From Baffinella frigidus (lineage: Eukaryota > Cryptophyceae > Cryptomonadales > Baffinellaceae): 13,138 nucleotides of DNA. The stretch is from NCBI GenBank assembly GCA_026770585.1, contig MU646809.1, forward strand, positions 288,693 to 301,830. The letters run 5' to 3'. Under the pieces are notes generated by a model, which was not told the DNA's origin, ran no database searches, and worked only from the letters and a program-made list of their open reading frames with translations. Position numbers and translations under genes: made by a program. Position 1 is the first letter of the stretch. Each line of letters starts with the position of its first letter. Shown one piece after another: positions 6,204 to 13,089 of this stretch.

Positions 6204-6265
6204 CCCCAATTCCTGAACCCCAAACCTTACACCCAACCCCCCTATCTTCTTACGAGCTGTGATTC
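6204..6265 (+). repeat. 62-bp interspersed repeat, copy 2
   Basis: It matches 3259-3320 with two mismatches, then diverges (TAGAATGG instead of GCGAGCGG). This is the version without the fused exon segment. Confidence 0.8.
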
Positions 6266-6334
6266 TAGAATGGTACACAACACGTGGTGCCATTCGCGAT
6301 CGACGGGCTTTGATAAAGAGAGGGGTGAAAGCAA

Positions 6335-6492
6335 ACCCAAACCCATAAACCCAAAACCTTGAACCCCAACCCCAAACCATCAACCCTCAACCCTCAACCC
6401 TACACCGTAAACCATAAACCCAAAAACCCAAAACCTCAACCCTCAACCCTACACCCTAAACCCTAAACCCTAGACCCCATACCCTACACCCT
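6335..6492 (-). repeat. Telomere-like array, C-rich
   Basis: Degenerate CCCTAAA, CCCTCAA and CCCTACA units end at the left edge of foldback MITE copy 3, which is inserted in the array and followed by more of the same repeat at 6615. Confidence 0.85.
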
Positions 6493-6614
6493 ACAAGAGT
6501 ATCTTTCTCATAAAAAAACGCCCCCCCCTCTAGAACCTCCGTAGGACCCTTGGCATGGTCCAGCTGTAGGGCCCTAGGGGTGGGCTGTGGTTTCTTATGA
6601 GCGAGGAACCCCTG
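6493..6614. mobile_element. Foldback MITE family M, copy 3 (in telomere-like array)
   Basis: The diverged left arm CAAGAGTATCTTTCTCATAA pairs with TTATGAGCGAGGAACCCCTG. The middle is GC-rich with GTAGGGCCCTAGGGG. C-rich 7-bp repeats on both sides show that it inserted into an existing array. Confidence 0.72.
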
Positions 6615-6929
6615 TAAACCCAAAACCCTAAACCCTGAACCATTAACAATAAACACTTAACTCTAAACCCTAAACCCTGAGCCCTCGAACCTGAAGACTG
6701 AACACTAAACCCTCAACCCTGAACCCGAAAACCTCAACCCTGAACATTCAACCCTAAACCCTAAATCCTCAACCCTGAAACATAGACACTCAACCCTAAA
6801 ATTCAGGCCTCAACCCTAAACCCCAAACCCTGAACCCTAAACCCTGAACCCTAAACCCTAAACCCTAAACCCTAAACCCTACGCCCTAACACCTCAATCC
6901 TACTCTCCGAACCCTGAACCGTGAACCCT
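6615..6929 (-). repeat. Telomere-like array, C-rich, left half of a strand-switch pair
   Basis: About 315 bp of CCCTAAA-related units. The purest part, five to seven exact CCCTAAA repeats, lies near 6838-6882. It ends in GAACCGTGAACCCTG. Confidence 0.9.
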
Positions 6930-7342
6930 GTTAGGTTTAAGATTTAGGGTTTGCGATTGACGGTGTAGAGCTCAGGGTTGAAAGTTCATGGTTCAGGGTT
7001 CAGGGTTAAGGGTTTAGGGTTTTGATTTAGGGTTTCGGTTTTAGGGTGTATGGTTGAGGGTTGAGGATTCGGGTTTTGGGTTTCAAGTTGCAGAGTTTGG
7101 GGTTTAGGATTCAGGGTTTAGAGTTTAAGTTTTAGAGTTTAGGGTTCAGGGTTGAGGGTTCAGGGTTTGGTGTCTAGGGTTCAGGTTTTAAGCTTTAGGG
7201 TTTAGCGTTCAGGGGTTAGCGTTCAGCTTTAGGGTTTAGTGTTTGGGGGTTAGGGGTTAGGAGTTAGGGTTTAGTGTTTAGGGTTGGTGTTTGGGGGTTA
7301 GGGGTTGGGGGTTAGGGTTTAGGGTTTAAGATATAAGGGTTC
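6930..7342 (+). repeat. Telomere-like array, G-rich, right half of a strand-switch pair
   Basis: It begins TTAGGTTTAAGATTTAGGGTTT and runs about 410 bp as degenerate TTTAGGG units. With the preceding array it forms 5'-(CCCTAAA)n-(TTTAGGG)n-3'. That is the opposite of the (TTTAGGG)n-(CCCTAAA)n order left by an end-to-end chromosome fusion. Confidence 0.9.
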
Positions 7343-7365
7343 ATTCTTACATCGAAAAAGATATT

Positions 7366-7878
7366 TCACTTGCCGCCGTCGGGGGCCTGCTTCTCTCTTG
7401 GACCTTTTGATGCCTTCCCGCCAAGGAAAATTCCTGCTATTAAGGGTACGAGGACCGAGAACATGCTCATGATTTCTACGCCAGGATTCGCGGGACCGCG
7501 GGCGCCATGTCTTATGAGTGTTGTGCTATATTGAAGGAATGCTATCCCTTCAATGCACAGTAAGCTCATACGCCTTACCGTAGGGCCCTGGTACCTGTCT
7601 AGGACCTCTTTGGGTGTTATTTTTGACCTCGCGGCCACTGAAGGGATATACGGGTGAGACCAGTATCAAAATGTTTGGCGATGTCAAGAAGCACAACTCG
7701 ACATTTCACCTGTCAGGCTAGTAAATCTATAAGTCAAGCTAGTGGATTCATAGGTCAGGCTAGTCGATTCATAAGTCAAGCTAGTGGATTCAAAAGTGGC
7801 CTCAGGCGTCACGCCCGGGGACGTGTCTGTGATGAGGAACGCGAGTGCAAGCAAAACAGCGGCACGAGCAAAGAACAC
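7366..7878 (-). CDS. Small two-exon protein with signal-like segment, 7-residue tandem repeat and membrane segment; family unknown
   Basis: Exon 1 ends at 7710 (CTGACAG|GTGAAA, phase 1). A 72-nt intron ends CCCTTCAG| and exon 2 runs 7637-7366. The joined frame reads a hydrophobic stretch (FFARAAVLLALAFLITD), four 7-residue units of the ESTSLTY type, then VAARSKITPKEVLDRYQGPT, a mildly hydrophobic region, and a C-terminal membrane segment (SMFSVLVPLIAGIFLGG) before a Lys-rich tail and TGA. The codon at 7878 is GTG, not ATG. The frame is open to about 7940 without ATG, so a short upstream exon must supply the start. ALAF resembles a plastid-leader cleavage site, so a plastid membrane protein is possible. 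A further intron from ACG|GTAAGG (about 7578) is possible. I do not recognise the family. Confidence 0.42.
7714..7797 (-). repeat. 21-bp tandem repeat, four copies
   Basis: Units start CARGCTAGT and end ATAAGT or a variant (7714-7734, 7735-7755, 7756-7776, 7777-7797). Because 21 is a multiple of 3, the repeat is translated without frame change as ESTSLTY-like heptads on the minus strand. Confidence 0.85.
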
Positions 7879-7939
7879 GCACTTGGTACACGCATATGCA
7901 GTGCAGTGGTCGAAGTTCCCAGTCCTACCCTCCTACCTG

Positions 7940-8222
7940 CACTACTCACACGCACGGCAAGAGCGTCACCACATACAAGTTCGTGTTTTGAATCCATGTA
8001 TTCACAATGTTGAAAGATGCGCCCCCCTGCTGCTCACACCCAGCGCTTACTTTACAACTTACTCAGTCTCAGCTTGCCCCAGAAGCTGAAACCCTCCAAA
8101 TCACTCCGGCTATCCTACACAGGACGGTGTCCCCAAAGCCCGGGAACGCAGCAGTATGAACCCACGCCTTGCAACCGCCTCTGGGCATGCACAGCCTGGA
8201 GATCTGGGGGCACAGTCCCGTG
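7940..8222. other. Intergenic region between the two minus-strand genes
   Basis: It holds a small hairpin (TCAGCTT/AAGCTGA, 8070-8091) and the first copy of a 21-bp direct repeat (8112-8132) seen again at 8239-8259. It would contain the 3' end of the RWP-RK transcript and the 5' part of the small gene. No AATAAA was seen on the minus strand. Confidence 0.4.
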
Positions 8223-8259
8223 TCAAGACACCCCAACCATCCTACACGGGACTGTGTCC
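8208..8259. repeat. Hairpin straddling the RWP-RK stop codon
   Basis: Arms GGGCACAGTCCCGTGT and ACACGGGACTGTGTCC (15 of 16 paired) enclose 20 nt. The stop codon complement (8223-8225) is at the inner edge of the left arm, so the last residues of the protein are encoded by this structure. Confidence 0.7.
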
Positions 8260-9170
8260 ACAGAGGAGAGGAGCTCAGCCCTCGACGTCCGCGCCGTCGA
8301 CCACCGCCTCAAGCTCGAGGTGGTGGACCGCCAGCCCGAGGCGAGGGTGTCGAGGTAGTCCATCACGGCGTCGACCACGTTGCAGCTCTGCTCGGCCGAA
8401 TGCTGTGTGACAGCCTCCGCGCTGGTGGTGAGGCCAATGGCGGCGATCGTCTGAGCCGCAGCGGCGTCGAGGACGCTGACGGCGCCGTTGGTGATGTCAG
8501 AAGAGGCCACGTCATGGGAGGCCGAGAAGGTGAAGCGCACGGGAGAAGAAGCGGCGCTGGCCGTCAACAGGGAAGGCGTCTCTTGGATTCGCGAGGGCCG
8601 GCCAATGCTGTTCCTCCGAGAACAGCCTGTGGAGCACGAGCAGGACCCACCCCCCTCCTGGAAGGTGCAGGTGCTCGGCAGATGCCGCTGCTTGTACGGC
8701 CACCCCTGCATTCCAGCGCGCCGACACACTTTCTTGAAGGTGGTTGGGCACAGCCCGAGCATCTGCGCCGCCTTTTCGCGTGGGAGATGCGTCATGCTGT
8801 CGAGAACCGAGCGGTCCACAAAAACTGCCCGGCTTCGCGACGCAACCTTCGGAGACGCGCCTTTGCCCTGACGAGATTCAATCTCGGCAAGGGTGGTTGT
8901 GAGAGTCGCCTCTGTTGCGAAGTGAACAGCGCTGGACGGATCGTTGAACTTGAACGGCGGTATTTCGTCGCACCACACGGAAGACCCGAACGCCGTCATG
9001 ATGTCTCTGGTACTTGTCGCGTGCGCGTGGTAGGCTGCGGCTCCGGGGTTGGTGTGCGGAGGGACAGGCGTGCGTGGCAAGGAAGATCTGTGACGATGAT
9101 GCGAGAAAGATTTCCTCGGGTTTCGTTTATGGAGCTTATGGAGTGATTCAAGATTTTTTTTTGTCAGCAT
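8223..9170 (-). CDS. RWP-RK domain protein (RKD/NIN-like transcription factor family)
   Basis: The frame has 315 codons and no intron. Residues 119-163 (DNA 8816-8682) match the RWP-RK domain: SVLDSMTHLPREKAAQMLGL, then CPTTFKKVCRRAG, then GWPYK-QRH. The LP..AA..LG.C.T..K..CR..G helix pair is intact; the signature RWPYRK is changed to GWPYKQ, keeping Trp-Pro-Tyr. RWP-RK proteins are DNA-binding regulators of nitrogen responses and gamete or egg identity in plants and algae; the target here is unknown. The N terminus is basic (KSFSHHRHR). Residues 169-180 are Gly/Ser/Cys-rich. The C-terminal part has Ala/Ser-rich helices and no PB1 domain, so it is RKD-like in size. The ATG at 9170 lies in a 26-bp repeat; Met58 (MTAFGSS) is a possible alternative start. 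Confidence 0.82.
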   Translation of the reverse strand: MLTKKNLESLHKLHKRNPRKSFSHHRHRSSLPRTPVPPHTNPGAAAYHAHATSTRDIMTAFGSSVWCDEIPPFKFNDPSSAVHFATEATLTTTLAEIESRQGKGASPKVASRSRAVFVDRSVLDSMTHLPREKAAQMLGLCPTTFKKVCRRAGMQGWPYKQRHLPSTCTFQEGGGSCSCSTGCSRRNSIGRPSRIQETPSLLTASAASSPVRFTFSASHDVASSDITNGAVSVLDAAAAQTIAAIGLTTSAEAVTQHSAEQSCNVVDAVMDYLDTLASGWRSTTSSLRRWSTARTSRAELLSSVDTVPCRMVGVS

Positions 9171-9230
9171 CCTGGCAGCTTTTTTTTTGTCAGCATCCTG
9201 GCAGCTTTTTTTTTGTCAGCATCCTGGCAT
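9154..9230. repeat. 26-bp tandem repeat, three copies, at the RWP-RK start
   Basis: Nine T, then GTCAGCATCCTGGCAGC, repeats at 9154, 9180 and 9206 with no mismatch (the third copy ends one base short). On the minus strand each unit has an ATG at the same place; 26 is not a multiple of 3, so the two upstream ATGs are out of frame with the main frame. Confidence 0.9.
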
Positions 9231-9298
9231 TTCACACACCGCGTGACCTCAGGTGACGGAGACGATCACGGAGCCTCTGTTCTCTACAGGGTCGGTCG

Positions 9299-9836
9299 GA
9301 GAAGATCGCAGAAAGTGACCCTTGGCGTGTAAAAATGCAGAGAAAGTGACCCCGAAATGAAAAGCACCCTCTTGTCCGGCAATCTCCGTGATTGCTGACA
9401 GATTACTACACGTCACGAGCAGGTCAGTTTATCACGTCCCCATCACACCTCGCCCCACAAGGCCCCGCAGCCAGCCGCTGCACACCGCGCCCCGCTGCAT
9501 ACCTGAGCCGAGGCCGAGACCCAGCAGTCTGCGGCCCATCCAAGATGAAAAAAACATGGCGCGAAGCGCCATGTTTTTTCCTTGGCGCGCTGGACGGCAC
9601 CCCCCGCTCCCCGCCCCCCCGGCGGAGGGAGGAGCTTGAATTGCAGGGTCACGAGTGGTCACGAGGGCCACGTGTCCGGCTGGCTTCACAGAGAGTGCAC
9701 ACCATAACGTAACGGTTCAAGAGGTCAAGAGATTACATGGACGTGTATGTTTTTGCCACTCTGCCACCTATCTTGATGACAAGGGTCACTTTTTCTGAGC
9801 TTTTACTACACAAGGGTCACTTTCGGCGAGCCCCTC
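9299..9836. mobile_element. Non-autonomous Mutator-like element, 538 bp
   Basis: The left end GAGAAGATCGCAGAAAGTGA and the reverse complement of the right end GAGGGGCTCGCCGAAAGTGA align without gaps for 54 bp, about 42 of them identical, each end carrying AAAGTGACCC twice. Directly outside, GGGTCGGTCG is present on both sides (9289-9298 and 9837-9846), a 10-bp target duplication. Terminal GAG, long ends and a 9-11 bp duplication are the marks of Mutator-like elements. Inside there is no transposase, only short open frames and a perfect hairpin. It sits about 130 bp upstream of the RWP-RK ATG, probably in its promoter. Confidence 0.8.
9549..9579. repeat. Perfect 14-bp hairpin inside the Mutator-like element
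   Basis: AAAAAACATGGCGC, loop GAA, GCGCCATGTTTTTT. The stem is perfect with a three-base loop. In bacteria this would look like a terminator; in this eukaryotic context it is a structural feature of the element. Confidence 0.85.
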
Positions 9837-9846
9837 GGGTCGGTCG

Positions 9847-10422
9847 ACGCGTGACAGGCTCGCTGACAGCGCTGACGATAATCATGGGGGGGCGCAATAA
9901 AATTGTGTTGTAAACTTCTCTAAAATCTTAATACGTTACGGTGATACGACTCTGGGACCGAGTCTGGGTACGAAATGTCGCCTCCCCCGTAATCCCCCGT
10001 TTACAAACGTCAAACAGAACAGTCGAGAACAGTTTTTTTCTACAGCTGAGGGGAACCCTCTATCTGTAGTAAAAAAATGTGCACGGTCCACCCGCATCAT
10101 GGGGCGCTTCTGCGAAGCAGGCGAAGCAGGTCGTGATCTAGAGCGGCTCGTACCTGTGTACGTATCCTATGATATCGCAACGTTGCGAAGTACATGTGAA
10201 AGAATAATCACCGAGATTGTCAGCCTGCCCTCAGGCTGACAAGACAGGTGTACCGGCTGGTAGATCCATTTGGAAAAGGCGTAAGAAATTCGTATCATTT
10301 TTGTTCCTCAGCTCGAGCACAAAACAATAGACCTTCGTGATTCGAGAAGCCACATAATAGGCTCCCCCACCCACGCCAGGGAGGAAATAGGATTTCCATA
10401 CACACTAGGTCCTACCGTACAC
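9847..10422. other. Non-coding stretch with small hairpins
   Basis: No open frame of note. It holds a hairpin with arms TTTTTTTCTACAG and CTGTAGTAAAAAAA around GGGGAACCC (about 10034-10076), a perfect palindrome TCGCAACGTTGCGA (about 10176-10189), and a 9-bp stem GTCAGCCTG/CAGGCTGAC (about 10219-10241). Confidence 0.55.
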
Positions 10423-10590
10423 CCAAACCCTAAACCCCGAACCCCACGCGCTTCGTACACACCAAACCCTAAACCCTGAACCCTAAACCCTAAACCCTTG
10501 TCAACCCTGAACCCTGAACCCTGAACCCTCAACCCTCAACCCTCAACCCTAAACCCTAAACCGTAAGCCGTAAAGCCTAAACCCTGAACC
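10423..10590 (-). repeat. Telomere-like array, C-rich
   Basis: Degenerate CCCTAAA, CCCTGAA and CCCTCAA units are interrupted by CGCGCTTCGTACACACC at about 10446. Consecutive blocks of one variant (three CCCTGAA, then three CCCTCAA at 10507-10545) suggest local amplification. Confidence 0.88.
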
Positions 10591-11014
10591 CTGAAATTTA
10601 CCCGTGTGGAGAGTACCTTCCGTCCGGACAGTACCCCCCGTCCTTATTGACACTTATTGACTTCATTCGAAAGAGAAATGCACGGCACAGAATTGAGGCG
10701 AGGTTAGGAAAACATTTGGGAAGCGCACCAGAGTTTCCCTGCCCACGAGACTGCCACTACCCATATTGGGGTCCACCAAGGAACAGGGTCACAATAAGCG
10801 TCCACCGTTCCCTGGTTTCTCCCGCAGAGCACCCAGTATGTAAGGGCCTCTGCCTAAGCCACACACAGTTGCCCCGTGAAACCTCCTTTCAAGCGGATGG
10901 CAAGCGGGGCAAAAATATGTGGGCCACTCTCCTTGCGGCCAACGCACGAAGAGAGTGGAAATCCCCTTCACCACCTAGGCCCCCACGTTGCGATGTGGAG
11001 AAAACCCCTTTCGT
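10591..11014. other. Stretch without a supportable gene
   Basis: It starts with a tandem pair GGAGAGTACCTTCCGTCC/GGACAGTACCCCCCGTCC (10610-10643), which recurs at 11388-11422. The 123-codon frame at 10647-11018 has no recognisable domain, a Pro/Arg-rich mix and an equally open antisense frame. Confidence 0.5.
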
Positions 11015-11069
11015 GTGAGCCTCGGTCGGACAGTTGATGAGCCTCATCACCTGTCCGATCGAGGCTCAC
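11015..11069. repeat. 26-bp near-perfect foldback
   Basis: Arms GTGAGCCTCGGTCGGACAGT-TGATGA and the complement of TCATCACCTGTCCGATCGAG-GCTCAC pair at 24 of 26 positions with a three-base loop GCC. Confidence 0.9.
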
Positions 11070-11133
11070 GCTTCGGTGGTGTCCTGAAAAAAAACGGCGG
11101 GTACGAGCTCGTGTTGATTCCCTTCACACAGAT

Positions 11134-11297
11134 AGAGCGCTTGCGGGAAAACTTGGCCGATTTCAACGAGAAATGTTTTCAGAATTTGTACCAGAATCGT
11201 TTAGATGGACCGGTTTCAGCCACGTCCTGGTACAAAACCTATAAATTTCTGAAAACATTTCTCGTTGAAATCGGTCAAGTTTTCCCACAAGCGCTCT
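11134..11297. repeat. 164-bp foldback with recent, nearly identical arms
   Basis: The outer 49 bp of each arm (AGAGCGCTTG[C/T]GGGAAAACT ... ATGTTTTCAG) differ at only two positions. Further in, the arms differ by a 10-nt gap and rejoin at GTACCAG/CTGGTAC. The loop is 32 nt. TTGATTCCC[T/G]TCAC is present on both sides (11114-11127 and 11310-11323), like a 14-bp direct duplication. Confidence 0.88.
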
Positions 11298-11335
11298 ACC
11301 CCTTACGCATTGATTCCCGTCACCTATTTTTACCC

Positions 11336-11381
11336 CTACAGGGCTACCAAGCTGATAAGAAAGTGCCTCCTCCTGAGACCC
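11336..11381 (+). mobile_element. Foldback MITE family M, solo left arm (degenerate)
   Basis: TACAGGGCTACCAAGCTGAT, AAGAAAGTGCCTCCTCCTGA, GACC match the left arm consensus of 5284 and 5759. No matching right arm follows. The second copy of the GGAGAGTAC tandem repeat begins within 10 bp. Confidence 0.6.
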
Positions 11382-12018
11382 TTGTGGAGAGTACTTTCCG
11401 TCCGGAGAGTACCTTCGGTCTGGTGAAAAAATTCAAACTGAATAAGATCAATTTCGCTATCAAACGTCAAATGTCAAGTCAATCTCCACCACGGAGCCCC
11501 CCCCCCCCTTATCAAGTCAAGTCAAGTCAAGTGAATCTGAAACACCTGAATATTGACGCGGGTCATGTCAATCTCGAAAAAGTTGACAGCGGAGCCCTGC
11601 CCTCAACCCAAACCCTAAACCCTAAACCAATTCCGGTATCCGCCTATGGTGGGAGTGAAAAGAACCTAAAGGACCTGAAAACCCCTACACACCAAACCCT
11701 AAGCCACACGAGGCTGTAGACCCTTTCAGCAATAAAAAAAATTAAGGGTTTGAACAGAGTTGAATAAATCTGTCCGTTCCCTCGTGATGACCTTGACGGG
11801 ACCTGGACTCGAGGTCCATTCTATTACTTCGCAAAACGCGACCCCGCCAGGCCACCGAGGGGAAAGCGCCCCCTTGACTGCTGATTCTTTCTTTCCAGGC
11901 AAGGTATTGGAGCTATTGGAGCTTTATTGAACGCAGTACGGCAGCACGCACGTTTCTGTGGCCGGTGGCCGTGGTGGGCACTGTGCACGTAGTTTCTGCC
12001 GGCCCGGGCTACAGCTAG
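11382..12018. other. Low-complexity and repeat fragments, no gene
   Basis: It contains a 12-C run (11497-11508), four tandem TCAAG units (11512-11531), a short telomere-like stretch (about 11600-11630), two AATAAA motifs (about 11731 and 11763) and a dyad GGACCT/AGGTCC (about 11800-11818). The 243-codon plus-strand frame running in from 10988 crosses the two foldbacks and these fragments and is not credible as a gene. Confidence 0.5.
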
Positions 12019-12097
12019 TGAGGGGGGGCGCGCATCGGGGAGCCCTGAGGGGGGACGTGCATCGAGGAGCCCTGAGGGGGGACGTGCATCGAGGAGC
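12019..12097. repeat. 27-bp minisatellite, about 2.9 copies
   Basis: Units start TGAGGGGGG, contain CATCG[A/G]GGAGC, and begin at 12019, 12046 and 12073. Units 2 and 3 are identical over their shared length. Being a multiple of 3, the repeat keeps frames open on both strands (LLDARPPSG on minus), which explains the 150-codon frame at 11824-12276. Confidence 0.85.
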
Positions 12098-12331
12098 AGA
12101 AACCTGCTGCGAAGGGCACCGCGGGGTGACGCGCGGGAAGGGCAGTCTAGGATCCTAGGGAGGGAAGTGGCGAGGCATACGAGGAGCAGGAAGTTGCTGA
12201 CGGGTGACCGGATTTGAAACTTGGAAGTTCGACGAATTCCGTGACGTGCCACGCCAGAAGTTGGATTTTCAGACACACTCGTTGGCGATCAAATTGTTTT
12301 GTGCTAGGACAATTCCGGGAAATGTTGGCCG

Positions 12332-12465
12332 CTTTTCGGGTTGCTGGTTTGACGGTTTGATCATTTCATTTGTAGCAGAAACCTCAAAACGTTGCGTTTT
12401 GAAAGGACGTAAAAAACATTTTCTGGTTCACATGAAATCAGCAAATCGTCAAATCAGCCGAAAAG
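12332..12465. repeat. 134-bp foldback element
   Basis: The left arm CTTTTCGG..TTTGACGGTTTG...ATTTCAT (12332-12369) pairs with ATGAAAT...CAAATCGTCAAA..CCGAAAAG (12432-12465). An inner stem TCAAAACG-TTG-CGTTTTGA and a CAGAAA/TTTCTG pair lie in the loop. No coding signal. Confidence 0.75.
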
Positions 12466-12517
12466 AGGAATCATTTTACTGAAAACCCCCACCCCGTGAT
12501 TAAATTCAAGGTGTCTG

Positions 12518-12727
12518 ATGAGACACCAACTGGCTCCGATTCTGGAGGGGGTTGGCTGGTCAAAAATGCGCAGGGTCAAGCTGTTTGGGTCTGACGTGGA
12601 GAGCCTTGCCATCACCAGAGCAGCGCCGGCACAGCTGTGGCTGAACCACCCGAGCATGGCAAATCTGTCGAAGCTGGTCACGCCGCGATCGGGCGCTCAG
12701 ACTGATCGGGGACAGGCCCCATCGTAG
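12518..12727 (+). CDS. Weak coding candidate, 69 residues
   Basis: The plus-strand frame reads MRHQLAPILEGVGWSKMRR then VKLFGSDVESLAITRAAPAQ then LWLNHPSMANLSKLVTP. It has fairly GC-rich third positions and normal composition, but the minus strand is also open here (12454-12681), and no family is recognised. The ATG lies in a small hairpin GTGTCTGATGAGACAC. It may be an exon of a gene continuing elsewhere or chance. Confidence 0.22.
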   Translation: MRHQLAPILEGVGWSKMRRVKLFGSDVESLAITRAAPAQLWLNHPSMANLSKLVTPRSGAQTDRGQAPS

Positions 12728-13038
12728 AGCAAGAATGCTGTCTGAGCGACGATCTTATGCAGCCGTTCACCACCACATAGCAGGCTACCAAGGGGGGGAA
12801 ATCCCCCAAAACACGGCATTTCCGGTTATCGAACCACCCCTACGTCCGTACGCATTGCCAATCTTAGGTTCGTAGGTCTGATCGCTTAAGGGTGATTCAC
12901 AACACAGTCTGCTGTGTGGAACCCTCACGATTGGACCAAATCACAGAGTACAAAGGTCAGGTTTTGGGCATTTTAAAACCGCTTTGATTCAAAGGTCAAA
13001 AATCTTCGATTTGGTTCCTCCATGAGGTTTGGTGGCTA
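12728..13038. other. Intergenic stretch with small hairpins
   Basis: It holds GGGGGGAAATCCCCC (about 12795) and ACACAG-TCTG-CTGTGT (about 12904-12919). No open frame or RNA gene recognised. Confidence 0.5.
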
Positions 13039-13089
13039 CTCTCTTTCTCTCTCACACACACGCATACACTCTCCTCTCTCTCTCTCTCC

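Noticed and set aside
5952-6383. Shared peptide ITARK-IGGLGVRFGVQELG in two minus-strand frames (also 3172-3390)
   Set aside because: It is the translation of the 62-bp interspersed repeat and telomere-like DNA, not a conserved protein motif.
6615-7342. Scar of an ancient telomere-telomere fusion
   Set aside because: The strand order is C-rich then G-rich, the reverse of what a fusion leaves.
7714-7797. CRISPR array
   Set aside because: Contiguous 21-bp units with no spacers; a simple in-frame tandem repeat.
8169-9146. 325-codon plus-strand open frame
   Set aside because: It is antisense to the RWP-RK gene, whose domain match decides the strand.
9549-9579. Bacterial-type intrinsic terminator
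   Set aside because: A perfect stem followed by T looks like one, but the context is eukaryotic and inside a transposable element with no gene ending there.
10988-11719. 243-codon plus-strand open frame
   Set aside because: It crosses two foldbacks, a solo MITE arm, a C run and telomere-like repeat; no recognisable domain.
11824-12276. 150-codon minus-strand frame with LLDARPPSG repeats
   Set aside because: Openness is explained by a 27-bp minisatellite; flanks are low-complexity Arg/Pro/Ser.
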